Below, piece by piece: positions 7,811 through 17,612 of a stretch of 64,000 nucleotides of DNA. The number at the start of each line of letters is the position of its first letter. Positions within the stretch are counted from its first letter, which is position 1. This DNA is from Accumulibacter sp003538495 (GTDB lineage Bacteria > Pseudomonadota > Gammaproteobacteria > Burkholderiales > Rhodocyclaceae), in assembly GCF_029255145.1 (NCBI RefSeq), contig NZ_JAPUVQ010000031.1, forward strand, positions 11,770-75,769, read 5' to 3'. The translations under genes and the position numbers were made by a program. The notes beneath the pieces were generated by a model. That model had not been told where the DNA came from and searched no databases. It was given only the letters and a program-made list of their open reading frames with translations.

Positions 7811-9417
7811 TGGACGATCCGATCCGTATCGGGCTGGCCGGCGGCTGGAAGCACATCGACGCGTCGACGCTGGCCAGGAGCCAGACTATCGACACCGACG
7901 TGCTGATCGTCGGCACCGGCGCCGGTGGCGGGGTGACCGCCGACCTGTTGAGTGCCGCCGGTCTGCGCGTGGTGCTGGTCGAGGAGGGGCCGCTGCGCTC
8001 GTCGACCGACTTCAACATGCGCGAGAGCGATGCCTACCCCGAGCTGTATCAGGAATCGGCGGCGCGCAAGACCGCCGACAAGGCGATCAACATCCTGCAG
8101 GGGCGCTGCGTCGGCGGTTCGACGACGGTCAACTGGACCAGCAGCTTTCGCACGCCGCCGGAAGTCTTCGACTTCTGGCAAAGCCAGTTCGGGTTGCAGG
8201 AATTGAGCGCCAGTTCGATGAGTTCGTGGTTCGCCGTAATGGAGCACAAGCTGTGGGTGCGTCCCTGGGATACGCCGCCGAACGCGAACAACAAGGTCCT
8301 CGGGTCCGGAGCCGAAAAACTCGGCTTCGAGGTCGGCGGCATCAAGCGCAACGTCAAGGGCTGCTGGAACCTTGGCTACTGCGGTATGGGCTGTCCGACC
8401 AACGCCAAGCAGTCGATGCTGTTGACGACCATCCCGGCCGCGCTGAATCGTGGTGCTACGCTCTATACCCGGCTGCGTGCCGAACGCCTGCGTTTCGATG
8501 GCAGCCGGGTCGCGGCGCTCGACTGCCACGCGCTGCAGCCCGACGGAATCCACCTCGCCGGCCCGCGGCTGCATTTTCGCGCCCGCCACTTCGTCGTTGC
8601 CGGCGGCGCCATCGGCAGTCCGGCGTTGCTGCTGCGCAGCAGCGTTCCCGATCCCTACCGCCTGCTCGGCAAGCGCACCTTCCTGCACCCGGTGGTGATC
8701 TCGTCGGCGCTGATGCCCGAGCGGGTCGATGCCTACGCCGGCGCGCCGCAATCGATCTACTCGGATCACTTCCTGCGCCAGGCGCCGATCGATGGACCGC
8801 TCGGCTTCAAGCTCGAAACGCCGCCGCTGCATCCGGTGCTCTACGCGACGACGCTGCAGGGCTACGGCGAAGCGCACGCCCGCCTGATGCGCGAATTCAC
8901 CCGGGCCAACGTGATCCTGGCGCTGTTGCGCGACGGCTTCAATCCGGACAGCCGCGGTGGCCAGGTCCGGCTGGGCGCTGACGGCCTGCCGGTGCTCGAC
9001 TACCCGCTCGGCGAGGTGATCTGGGAGGCCGCGCGGCGCGCTCTGCTGGCGATGGCGGAAATCCAGTTCGCCGCCGGTGCGCGCTGGGTCAACCCGGTGC
9101 ACGAGAACGCCCCCGGTTATTCGACCTGGGCCGAGGCCAGGAAGGGGATTGCCGCCTTGCCGCTCAAGCCGCTCCTGTGCCGGGTAGTCAGCGCGCACGT
9201 GATGGGCGGTTGCGGAATGGCCGATGCGCCGCAGCGCGGCGTCGTCGATCACCGCGGACGGCACTTCTGGCTGGATAATCTGTCGGTGCATGACGGCTCG
9301 GTCTTTCCGACCAGCCTGGGCGTCAATCCGCAGCTGTCGATCTACGGCCTGGTTGCCCGCAATGCCAGCCTGCTGGCCGCCGAATTATCCGGCAAGCCAG
9401 TGCCCGCCATCCCCTGA
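7810..9417 (+). CDS. GMC family FAD-dependent oxidoreductase (alcohol oxidase/dehydrogenase)
   Basis: A 535-residue flavoprotein. The FAD dinucleotide fold begins at VLIVGTGAGGG (about residues 30-40); the second family signature GGSTTVNW is near residue 102; the C-terminal GMC domain ends with DGSVFPTSLGVNPQLSIYG. A cysteine-rich insert (CWNLGYCGMGCPTNAKQS, about 182-199) resembles the one in long-chain alcohol oxidases and some sugar dehydrogenases. It has no signal peptide of its own, so export could occur with the Tat-signal partner upstream, or it may act in the cytoplasm. Position next to an aldehyde dehydrogenase suggests alcohol-to-aldehyde oxidation. Confidence 0.87.
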   Translation: MDDPIRIGLAGGWKHIDASTLARSQTIDTDVLIVGTGAGGGVTADLLSAAGLRVVLVEEGPLRSSTDFNMRESDAYPELYQESAARKTADKAINILQGRCVGGSTTVNWTSSFRTPPEVFDFWQSQFGLQELSASSMSSWFAVMEHKLWVRPWDTPPNANNKVLGSGAEKLGFEVGGIKRNVKGCWNLGYCGMGCPTNAKQSMLLTTIPAALNRGATLYTRLRAERLRFDGSRVAALDCHALQPDGIHLAGPRLHFRARHFVVAGGAIGSPALLLRSSVPDPYRLLGKRTFLHPVVISSALMPERVDAYAGAPQSIYSDHFLRQAPIDGPLGFKLETPPLHPVLYATTLQGYGEAHARLMREFTRANVILALLRDGFNPDSRGGQVRLGADGLPVLDYPLGEVIWEAARRALLAMAEIQFAAGARWVNPVHENAPGYSTWAEARKGIAALPLKPLLCRVVSAHVMGGCGMADAPQRGVVDHRGRHFWLDNLSVHDGSVFPTSLGVNPQLSIYGLVARNASLLAAELSGKPVPAIP

Positions 9418-9439
9418 ACGAAACCGGAATCGACCGCCG

Positions 9440-10486
9440 ATGCTCGAACTTGCGCTCCGCCTTTCCCTGCTGCTTGAGATGGCGTTCTACGCCACCCTGG
9501 CGATGCACTACGGCGATACCTCGCTCGCCACCGCTATCGCGCTGGCCTTGCTGGCGATGCTCGCGCTGCGCGCGGCGGCGATCGCCGTGACCTACGCCTA
9601 TGCCTGGGCCTATCGCGGTCCCTCGCCGAGCCTACCGCTGCGGCAGACGCTGCTGATGGTGCTTGGCGAGTACGCGGCGATGCTGTTCACGTTCATGGTG
9701 TTGTCGCCCTTCGAACGTTTGTGGATGGGTGCCGATCGTTTGCCGCCTCGCGCCGGCACGGCGCGCCTGAACGAGCGGGGGGCTGGCGCGGCCGGCGAAG
9801 CGCTGGGCCGGCGACCGCCGATCTTGCTGATTCACGGCTACGGTTGTTCGCGCGCCGCCTGGTGGTGGCTGCGTTCACGCCTGGAGGTCGCCGGCTGGAG
9901 TGTGGCGACGATCAGCCTCGAACCGATCTACACCAGCATCGACAACTATCTCGAACCGCTCCACCGCCGGATAGACGACGTTCTCGCGGCAACCGGCGCC
10001 GAACGCGTGGTGCTGGTCGGCCACAGCATGGGCGGTCTGGTGGCCCGTGCCTACCTGCAGCGCTACGGCGCGGCGCGGGTGGCGCGGCTGCTGACGCTGG
10101 GAACGCCGCATCAGGGCAGCGAACTGGCGCGCCTCGGCATCGGCGAGAACGGCCGGCAGATGCGACCGCAGAACGCCTGGCTGCAGGCGCTGGGCAAGCC
10201 GTCGCCAGCGCTCGACGCGCTGGCCATCTACAGCCCGCAGGACAACTTCGTGATGCCGGCGTCGCTGCTCGAATTGCCGGGGGCCCGGAAGCAGGAGATC
10301 GTTGGTCTCGGTCACCTGGCGATGCTGTACTCGCCGCGGGTGGTCCTGGCGCTGCTGGCGGCGCTTGACGAGCCGCGCGCCGAACGTGGCGAGGGCGGCG
10401 AAAGCGAGACGGAGCCGCAGCCCGGCCGCGCGGACCAGGTCAAGGCTGGCAGCGGCGACGCCAATATCACCGACGGCACCGCCTAG
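9440..10486 (+). CDS. Membrane-anchored alpha/beta hydrolase (lipase/esterase-like)
   Basis: A 348-residue protein. The first 110 residues hold three to four hydrophobic segments (for example ALLAMLALRAAAIAVTYAYA), followed by an alpha/beta-hydrolase domain. The oxyanion-hole motif is LLIHGYGCS (about 132-140) and the nucleophile elbow is VGHSMGGL (Ser about 195); the form resembles triacylglycerol lipases (LGTPHQGSE). The fusion of an N-terminal membrane bundle with a lipase domain is notable. It starts 22 bases after the GMC gene on the same strand, so it probably belongs to the same operon and could release the alcohol that the next enzymes oxidise. Confidence 0.82.
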   Translation: MLELALRLSLLLEMAFYATLAMHYGDTSLATAIALALLAMLALRAAAIAVTYAYAWAYRGPSPSLPLRQTLLMVLGEYAAMLFTFMVLSPFERLWMGADRLPPRAGTARLNERGAGAAGEALGRRPPILLIHGYGCSRAAWWWLRSRLEVAGWSVATISLEPIYTSIDNYLEPLHRRIDDVLAATGAERVVLVGHSMGGLVARAYLQRYGAARVARLLTLGTPHQGSELARLGIGENGRQMRPQNAWLQALGKPSPALDALAIYSPQDNFVMPASLLELPGARKQEIVGLGHLAMLYSPRVVLALLAALDEPRAERGEGGESETEPQPGRADQVKAGSGDANITDGTA

Positions 10487-11121
10487 CCGAGCTGCAGAAA
10501 GCCCGCCAGGAAGTCGAAGAACAGGCAGTACAAGGCGATTGGCAGCGGCAAGCCGAGCAGCGTGCCGAGCATGTACTCGCGGAAGCCGACGCCCGACATC
10601 GCCAGCGCGTAGTTGAGCGCCGGCACCGTCTGAAACAGCACGCGCAGGATGACGATGCTGCGGATCGGGCGCGCATCGAGCTGCGCCAGCAGGCGTAGCG
10701 CGATCCGGCTCTGCAACTGACGCAGCGCGTCGCCGCCAAGCACGCGGATGGTCACGAAGGTCAGCGCGCACGAGGCGCTGGCGGCGACGTAGGTGAGCGC
10801 GCCGCCCCACAGCTGGCCGAGCGCCAGCACCGCCGCCGCGAGGAAAACCCAGCCGGGGATCTGGATCAGGTTGCCGAGCGAGAACAGCAGCACGAAAATA
10901 AGCACGCCGTTGAGCTTGTTGCCGACGAACTGGTCGTGCAGGAAAACCAGGCTGAAGTGCGCGCGCATTCCGGACAACTCGAACGCGGCAAAGAGCACGC
11001 CCAGGAACAGCCCGACGGCCAGCAGCCGCGCGCAGGGAAAAATTCCGCGCTTCAGCATGCGGTGGACGGGCGACGGGTGTTCATCGTCTGGACGGCGTTC
11101 GGAGTGATCAATCTCTGACAT
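10483..11121 (-). CDS. TVP38/TMEM64 (VTT domain) membrane protein
   Basis: A 212-residue inner-membrane protein with the VTT/SNARE-associated domain typical of DedA and TVP38 families: two re-entrant-like segments around FSLGNLIQIPGWVFLAAA and a C-terminal FQTVPALNYALAMSGVGFREY block. DedA-type proteins have been linked to lipid-carrier recycling and membrane homeostasis. The substrate here is unknown. The start at 11121 (MSEIDHSERR) is preferred over longer forms that extend into the intergenic gap. It converges with the hydrolase gene, and their stop codons overlap by 3 bases. Confidence 0.82.
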   Translation of the reverse strand: MSEIDHSERRPDDEHPSPVHRMLKRGIFPCARLLAVGLFLGVLFAAFELSGMRAHFSLVFLHDQFVGNKLNGVLIFVLLFSLGNLIQIPGWVFLAAAVLALGQLWGGALTYVAASASCALTFVTIRVLGGDALRQLQSRIALRLLAQLDARPIRSIVILRVLFQTVPALNYALAMSGVGFREYMLGTLLGLPLPIALYCLFFDFLAGFLQLG

Positions 11122-11275
11122 CGATGGCGCCCTTGCTTTACGCGGTTGGTGCCGAACCGGATTCGCTTTTTGCTCAACTGTAAGCCATCGCCGGGCCGCG
11201 ACGACCATAGCCGTATCATCGCCGCGAACCAGCAAGGCATTCCAGCCGCGTCAACCACTGCACAGGAGTCACTCG

Positions 11276-11587
11276 ATGCGCGCCGTCCCGCTCTCGCCCG
11301 CTCACCGTGATCTGCCGTACGCCCGCCGGCGTGCCGCTGAACGCCGATCACCGCGCCAGCCGCGGCATCACCGCCGCAGCCCGAGCGTCGACCGTCCGCA
11401 TGGTAGCGCCGCCTTGCCGCGCAGCCCGGAAATAATCGCCGCTGCGCCGGGCGTCGGCAGCGCGGCGTTTGCGGGCGCCCGCGGCAGCTCGCTGGCGCGA
11501 TGTGTCGCCACCGCGCTCCTCGTTAATTCCGCCGCCGCCTGCAGCGGCGCCCTATCGATCCCAGCCCGCGGGAGAACACCGAAATGA
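11276..11587 (+). CDS. Doubtful small ORF upstream of the symporter
   Basis: The 462-base gap 11122-11583 holds no clear gene. One frame, 103 codons, has a good ribosome site (AGGAG, 6 bases before the ATG at 11276) and its TGA overlaps the symporter ATG (ATGA), as true upstream genes here do. Against it, the predicted peptide is Arg/Pro/Ala-rich without any recognisable pattern and looks like chance coding in GC-rich DNA. It could be a leader peptide, the remnant of a decayed gene, or nothing. Confidence 0.22.
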   Translation: MRAVPLSPAHRDLPYARRRAAERRSPRQPRHHRRSPSVDRPHGSAALPRSPEIIAAAPGVGSAAFAGARGSSLARCVATALLVNSAAACSGALSIPARGRTPK

Positions 11588-13008
11588 ACGGCAGCAACGC
11601 CAGCACCACCCTCGACGATTTCCAGGGCCTGTTCTTCTGGGGCTTCCTGCTGCTCTTCGGAGCGGTGATGTACCTGGTCTCGCCGCGCACCCGCGACGAC
11701 GCCGGCTTCTTCCGCGGTCACGACGAGCAGGGCCGCCCACCCTCCGAATGGGCCTTGATGATGAGCGTCTTCATCAGCTGGATCTTCGCCAAATCGGTGA
11801 CCAACGCGGCCAACCTCGGTGCCGCCTACGGCATTGTCGGCGGTCTGGCCTACGCCGCCTACTGGCTGTCGATCCCGGTCGCCGGGCTGGTCATCTATCG
11901 CTTGCGAACTCGCGAAGGCGCGACCGGGCTGGTCCCCTTCCTGATCGGCAAGTACGGACGCGGCGCCGCGCTGGCGTTTTCGGCGGCGATTCTCGTTCGC
12001 CTGTTCAACGAGGTCTGGAGCAATACCGCCGTCGTCGGCGGCTATTACGGCGCGGCCGGGTCGGCGGCGTTCATCGGCGCGGCGCTGCTGTTTACCGCCG
12101 TCGTCCTGTTCTACAGCCTCAAGGGTGGCTTGCGCAGTTCGATCTTCACCGACGTCATCCAGGCCGTCGTCTTCCTGGTCTTCCTGGGCGTGGTCGTCGG
12201 TCTGGTGCTGCCATCGCACCGCCCGGCGCAGTTGCTCAGCGAGGGGACCTTCACCCTCGGCGGCGGCGTCGACCTGCTGCTGGTGGCACTGTTGCAGGTG
12301 GTGTCGTACCCATTCCACGATCCGGTCCTGACCGACCGCGGTTTCATCTCGGAGGAGAAAAGCATGCTGCGCGCCTTCGTCGTCGCCGGTGTGCTCGGCT
12401 TCGTGTGCATCGTCGCTTTCAGTCTGGTCGGCGTGCATGCCCGTCTCGACGGAATCACCAGCGGCAGCAACATCCCCGCCGACGTCGCGCGCGGGCTCGG
12501 TTTCGCCGGCTTCTTCGCGATGATCGCGGTGATGGTCTCGTCGGCCGCGTCCACCCTTGACTCGACCTTCTCGTCGCTGTCGAAATCGGTCGCGCAGGAA
12601 CTGCCAATGCTCGCCGGACGAGCGCCCCTGCCGCGCGCGATGCGCATCGGCGCGCTGACGATGGTGGTTTTCGCGCTACTCGGCAACCTGCCGATGCTCG
12701 CCGGAACCGACATCCTGAAGGCGACGACGATCAGCGGCACGATGGTCATCGGCCTGGCGCCGATCTTCCTGTTGTCGCGCCTGGTCGGCTATTCGCCGCT
12801 GTCGTTCCACCTCGCGTTCTGGACCGGCATGGTGCTTGGCGTCCTGCAGGCGATCAACCTGATCCCCGCGAGCTGGGCGATCGGCGACGGGAAGTACGCG
12901 ATCCTGCTCGGTACCAACCTCTACGGCCTGCTGCTGTGCTCGACGGCATTCCTCCTGCCGCTGTTGGCGCCGCGCTATCGACTGCGTGGCTGCGAAAACG
13001 TGGCGTGA
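11584..13008 (+). CDS. Sodium:solute symporter (SSS family)
   Basis: A 474-residue integral membrane protein with about 12-13 hydrophobic segments. Family features include GGLAYAAYWLSIP near the sodium-site helices, FTDVIQAVVFL, and the conserved SSAASTLDSTFSSLSKS block (about residues 320-336), whose serines and threonine align with the sodium site of this family. The substrate is not evident; relatives carry sugars, amino acids, acetate or proline. Unusually, SSS members often have a longer N-terminal loop, absent here. The ATG at 11584 has a GGAGAA ribosome site. No obvious partner gene is next to it. Confidence 0.85.
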   Translation: MNGSNASTTLDDFQGLFFWGFLLLFGAVMYLVSPRTRDDAGFFRGHDEQGRPPSEWALMMSVFISWIFAKSVTNAANLGAAYGIVGGLAYAAYWLSIPVAGLVIYRLRTREGATGLVPFLIGKYGRGAALAFSAAILVRLFNEVWSNTAVVGGYYGAAGSAAFIGAALLFTAVVLFYSLKGGLRSSIFTDVIQAVVFLVFLGVVVGLVLPSHRPAQLLSEGTFTLGGGVDLLLVALLQVVSYPFHDPVLTDRGFISEEKSMLRAFVVAGVLGFVCIVAFSLVGVHARLDGITSGSNIPADVARGLGFAGFFAMIAVMVSSAASTLDSTFSSLSKSVAQELPMLAGRAPLPRAMRIGALTMVVFALLGNLPMLAGTDILKATTISGTMVIGLAPIFLLSRLVGYSPLSFHLAFWTGMVLGVLQAINLIPASWAIGDGKYAILLGTNLYGLLLCSTAFLLPLLAPRYRLRGCENVA

Positions 13009-13178
13009 AGATCCTGCGCCGGTACGGGTGGAGCGCTCAACACCGTTGGCCATCACGACTGAACTGGAAAATACTGGTCGAGGCGCTGCTGGCGGAGTGT
13101 GGCAAAATGCCTTGATCGCTTGCCGCCTTGATGGCGAAATGTCGCTGCCGTCGGCCGCTGGCGTAGCAAGGAGGCAGG

Positions 13179-13862
13179 ATGGGCATTCGGTACTTCACTG
13201 GAGTGAACTGGCGGCGGGTCTCGGACCACGGCCGGTGGGCTGGAGTCCTGTGCCTGGCGTGGCTCTGTACCGCTGGCCACGCCGTCGATGTCGGACTGGC
13301 CGGAGTGTTCCCTGGAAAAGCCCTGCTGACCATTGACGGTGCGGCGCCGCGAACGGTCCCCGTAGGCGTGACGACGGGCGAAGGGGTCAGGGTGCTGTCC
13401 GTAGATGGTGACTCGGCGACCATCGAGAGCGATGGAAAGAAGCGTACGCTGCGGGTAGGACAGAACGTCGTCTCACAGTCTTCGGGGCAGGGCGGCGACC
13501 GAGCGGTATTGACCGCCGACGGCAGTGGCCATTTTGTAACCACCGGAAGCATCAATGGCACGACCGTTCGTTTCCTGGTCGATACCGGTGCGACGATGGT
13601 CTCGCTGGGGGCCAGCGACGCACGGCGGGCTGGCATCGACGCCAGCAAGGGGCAGCCGGGAGTGGTCACTACCGCCAATGGTCAGGCGCCAGTGTCGCGG
13701 GTCAAGCTGGAAACCGTTCGCGTTGGCGAGATCGTGCAGCATGGCGTTGATGCGCTGGTGCACCAACAGGACATGCCGGTCGTCTTGCTCGGCATGAGTT
13801 TCTTGAACCGTTTGGAAATGCAGCGTGACGGTCAGACAATGACCCTCAGAAAACGATATTGA
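13179..13862 (+). CDS. Retropepsin-like aspartic protease, TIGR02281-type, exported
   Basis: A 227-residue single-domain aspartic protease. After a basic start and a hydrophobic signal segment (about 17-36) comes a short SH3-like region, then the protease core with FLVDTGATMVSL (catalytic Asp in DTGA) and the second-half motif LLGMSFLNRL. One catalytic Asp per chain means it must act as a homodimer, as in retroviral proteases. Bacterial members are periplasmic and mostly uncharacterised. The ribosome site AAGGAGG is strong. The next gene starts 12 bases after the stop and the Nudix gene follows with overlap, so these form a small operon. Confidence 0.85.
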   Translation: MGIRYFTGVNWRRVSDHGRWAGVLCLAWLCTAGHAVDVGLAGVFPGKALLTIDGAAPRTVPVGVTTGEGVRVLSVDGDSATIESDGKKRTLRVGQNVVSQSSGQGGDRAVLTADGSGHFVTTGSINGTTVRFLVDTGATMVSLGASDARRAGIDASKGQPGVVTTANGQAPVSRVKLETVRVGEIVQHGVDALVHQQDMPVVLLGMSFLNRLEMQRDGQTMTLRKRY

Positions 13863-13874
13863 GAGGAGTTGAGC

Positions 13875-14144
13875 ATGCGTCAGCGCAGCGAAAAAGTAAC
13901 CATGTTGGGGCGGGAACTCGACATTCTGATGGGCGAGCGGCAGGTTCTGCTACAGGTGGTCGGTGCGACCGCTGTGCTGATTGCGTCGCTGGACAGTCGC
14001 CACTTGCCGGCGGCGGCGATGAAGTCTGCTGATCTGGTGGCAACGACGATCAACGCCTTGCCCGACGAGACCTTGCGCGATGCTCTGGCTGCCGTGCGAG
14101 CCGAGATCGAGGAGGAAGACCAGCGTGTTGTTGTCAGCCACTGA
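13875..14144 (+). CDS. Short hypothetical protein
   Basis: An 89-residue protein with no membrane segment or recognised domain. The N-terminal half is hydrophobic-amphipathic (VLLQVVGATAVLIASL) and the C-terminus acidic (AEIEEEDQ). I cannot assign a function. The start ATG at 13875 has AGGAG six bases upstream. A TTG six bases before is possible but poorly placed. It lies between the aspartic protease (12-base gap) and the Nudix hydrolase, overlapping the latter by 20 bases. Confidence 0.6.
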   Translation: MRQRSEKVTMLGRELDILMGERQVLLQVVGATAVLIASLDSRHLPAAAMKSADLVATTINALPDETLRDALAAVRAEIEEEDQRVVVSH

Positions 14145-14772
14145 CGCGTTGCCCGGCCTGGCAAGCGCTGCCAGTGGCGGCGCCGTCGATGTCGAGCGCC
14201 TGCAACAGGCCTTGTGTCCGCAACCGTCAGAGACGCCCTTCGTCCTCGAAGACGGTGTCGGCGACGAGGAACTGACGCCGGCAGCGGTGCTCTTTCCGAT
14301 CGTTCGCCGGCTGGACGAGTTGACCGTCTTGCTGACGCAGCGTACGGCGCACCTGAAGGATCACCCCGGCCAGATCAGCTTTCCCGGCGGGCGCTGCGAA
14401 TCGACGGACGCTTCACCGGCCGACACCGCGCTGCGAGAGACAAACGAGGAAATCGGTCTGTCGTCGGCGCACGTGGAAATTATCGGCTATCTGCCCGAAT
14501 ACCGTACGGCGACCGGTTTCCGGGTGACCCCGGTGGTGGCCATGGTGACCCCGCCTTTCGACCTGCGGCTCGACGCTTTCGAGGTCGCCGAGGCGTTCGA
14601 GGTGCCGCTGTCGTTCCTGCTGGATCCGGCCAACCACCAGCAGCACTCGCTCCACTACCGCGGCAAACTCCGACACTACTATGCCATGCCCTTTGGCGAC
14701 TACTTCATCTGGGGTGCCACCGCGGGAATGATCATGTCCCTCTGCCGGGCACTCGAAAGTTCCTCGCGCTAG
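14125..14772 (+). CDS. Nudix hydrolase, coenzyme A pyrophosphatase-like (NudL)
   Basis: A 215-residue protein. The Nudix box is GGRCESTDASPADTALRETN followed by EEIGL, preceded by the CoA-pyrophosphatase feature LLTQRTAHLKDHPGQISFPGG, which fits the NudL (UPF0035) group that cleaves coenzyme A and its derivatives to 4'-phosphopantetheine and 3',5'-ADP. The start is set at the GTG at 14125, with GGAGGA eight bases upstream; this GTG lies inside the end of the preceding gene. The stop overlaps the convergent gene by 4 bases. Function is known for the family but inferred here. Confidence 0.85.
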   Translation: MLLSATDALPGLASAASGGAVDVERLQQALCPQPSETPFVLEDGVGDEELTPAAVLFPIVRRLDELTVLLTQRTAHLKDHPGQISFPGGRCESTDASPADTALRETNEEIGLSSAHVEIIGYLPEYRTATGFRVTPVVAMVTPPFDLRLDAFEVAEAFEVPLSFLLDPANHQQHSLHYRGKLRHYYAMPFGDYFIWGATAGMIMSLCRALESSSR

Positions 14773-15248
14773 TCGAGAACCAGCGCGACTTTCTCCAGAA
14801 ACTGAGCGGCCTTTTTCTGGTCGGCGGCCGTTCCGACGAGTGCCCGCAGCTTGCCGAAATGCTGCCGCAGTTCGTCCAGGGTGGACGACTTCTCGATCTC
14901 TGCCGCCAGCGCGCGGGCGTCAGCACCCAACAGTTCGTGCAGCGTGCGGATGACGTAGCTCTTGGCGAGGCTGATGTCCTCGTCGGGCACCGCCGGGTGA
15001 AGGCGGGCCTCCGGCGCAGATCCCGTCGCTGCGGACGGCGTTTCCCGAATGAAGCCGCCGTAGAGCAGGGCTGCGAGGTGCCGCTTGCCTTCCGCCGCAG
15101 ATGTGCCGAGCGCCAGCAGCTGGGTCCCCGTGCGGTGGCCGTCGACCATGATCAGCAGGGCGCGCACGCGCGCCGGCAGGCGATGCGCGCGGCTGGATAT
15201 CTCGTCCAGGCCCTTCGCCGTCTTGCTATATACAGACGCTAGTTCCAT
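14769..15248 (-). CDS. Conserved hypothetical protein, possible winged-helix type
   Basis: A 159-residue soluble protein. The opening MELASVYSKTAKGLDEI followed by LPARVRALLIMVDGHRTG resembles a group of betaproteobacterial proteins of unknown role, sometimes next to signalling genes, in which this part looks like a small winged-helix. The rest is helical with a Lys-rich end. The gene converges with the Nudix gene, overlapping it by 4 bases, and is divergent from the CobD-like gene, with a 149-base shared upstream region. Confidence 0.65.
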   Translation of the reverse strand: MELASVYSKTAKGLDEISSRAHRLPARVRALLIMVDGHRTGTQLLALGTSAAEGKRHLAALLYGGFIRETPSAATGSAPEARLHPAVPDEDISLAKSYVIRTLHELLGADARALAAEIEKSSTLDELRQHFGKLRALVGTAADQKKAAQFLEKVALVLD

Positions 15249-15397
15249 CCTGAAAAGCTTTCTAGATGCGCCAGAGCGATGTTGCGTGAAGGGACGTGTT
15301 TCTGCAAGCCCCAGGAATTATGGTATGGTGCCCGTTTAGCTACGGAGTGGGCGCGAACTGCCCAGCGCCGACGGCGCCGCCCAAGCAAGACTTCCGG

Positions 15398-16324
15398 ATG
15401 ACCCTTCTTTCCCTGCTTGCCGTCTTGCTGGTCGAACAGGTATGGCCTCTGCCTTACCGTCAGTTTGTCCAGGAACCCCTGTCTCGGCTCGCCGTTTTTC
15501 TTGAAAGCCGGTTCAATGCGGGTGAAAGTCGGCATGGAATCGGCGCCTGGCTGGTCGGCATCGGCGGTTTGGTGATCGTCTCCGGCGGCGTCGCCGTTGC
15601 CTTGTCCCAACTCAGCCCGCTGCTGGCGTGGCTGTGGAATGGTCTGGTCCTGTATCTGACCATGGGGTTCCGACGTTTCAGCCACTATTATACTGACATT
15701 CGCCTGGCGCTTCGCATGGGCGACCTTGTGAACGCACGCAAGCTGCTGGCCGAGTGGCGCGGACGTCCGGCTGATGGCCTTTCCGCCTCTGAAATCGCCA
15801 GATTGTCGATCGAGGAGGCACTTTGCGCATCGCATCGCCATGTCTTTGGCGTGCTGGTTTGCTTCGTCTTGCTGCCGGGCCCCTGCGGCGCCATTCTCTA
15901 CCGCGCGAGCGCCTTTTTCGCCGCTTCCTGGGGTAGGGCCGACGACGCGGACGCCGCGGCCTTTGGCGGTTTTGCGCGGCGAAGCTTTGCTATCATTGAT
16001 TGGTTGCCGGTCCGTCTCACCGCTGCCAGCTTCGCAATCGTCGGCAATTTCGAGGATGCTTTGTACTGCTGGCGGACGCAAGCCGAAAAGTGGCCCGATG
16101 ATGGTCTGGGCATCATCGTGGCAAGTGGCGCCGGGGCGCTGGGGGTTCGTCTTGGCATGCCGGTGCGGGTCGCCGGTGAGCTTGCCGACCGGGCCGAGGT
16201 CGGTACCGGTGACGAGGCCGATGTCGATTTCATGGAGAGCGCCGTCGGGCTGGTCTGGCGTGCGCTCGTACTGTGGATGTTGTTGTTGATGTTGTTGGGG
16301 CTTGCCAATCTGGTAGGCGGTTGA
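15398..16324 (+). CDS. CobD/CbiB family membrane protein
   Basis: A 308-residue integral membrane protein with four to five hydrophobic segments (for example GIGGLVIVSGGVAVAL and a very hydrophobic C-terminus ending LMLLGLANLVGG). The SIEEAL-ASHRHVFGV block with FFAASWGR further on is the pattern seen in a CobD/CbiB/AmpE-like group common in Betaproteobacteria. True CbiB attaches aminopropanol to cobyric acid, but no cobalamin genes lie nearby, so a role in cobalamin synthesis is not supported. The frame opens earlier (15296), but the ATG at 15398 gives a proper membrane N-terminus. Confidence 0.7.
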   Translation: MTLLSLLAVLLVEQVWPLPYRQFVQEPLSRLAVFLESRFNAGESRHGIGAWLVGIGGLVIVSGGVAVALSQLSPLLAWLWNGLVLYLTMGFRRFSHYYTDIRLALRMGDLVNARKLLAEWRGRPADGLSASEIARLSIEEALCASHRHVFGVLVCFVLLPGPCGAILYRASAFFAASWGRADDADAAAFGGFARRSFAIIDWLPVRLTAASFAIVGNFEDALYCWRTQAEKWPDDGLGIIVASGAGALGVRLGMPVRVAGELADRAEVGTGDEADVDFMESAVGLVWRALVLWMLLLMLLGLANLVGG

Positions 16325-16348
16325 TCGATTATTTACAGGAGTTTCTTC

Positions 16349-17530
<1,182 letters not shown>

Positions 17531-17544
17531 TCGCGATCTGCGGT

Positions 17545-17564
17545 AGCGCTTCAGAGCGCTTCAG
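17545..17564. repeat. Tandem 10-bp duplication AGCGCTTCAG
   Basis: Two exact copies of AGCGCTTCAG lie directly head to tail between the thiolase stop and the terminator. The duplicate is short, and no regulatory role is evident. Confidence 0.5.
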
Positions 17565-17569
17565 AAAGC

Positions 17570-17603
17570 AAAAAAGCCCGACCGCCTGCGGTCGGGCTTT
17601 TTT
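17570..17603. terminator. Bidirectional Rho-independent terminator
   Basis: A perfect stem (GCCCGACCG with CGGTCGGGC) is flanked by an A-run on the left and six T residues on the right, giving an intrinsic terminator on both strands. It ends the thiolase transcript on the plus strand and the biotin operon (bioD last) on the minus strand. Confidence 0.93.
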
Positions 17604-17612
17604 GCGCAGCGG

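Noticed and set aside
15398..16324. CobD/CbiB-like gene as evidence of cobalamin synthesis
   Set aside because: No other cobalamin gene is in the region, and this family includes many proteins without that role.
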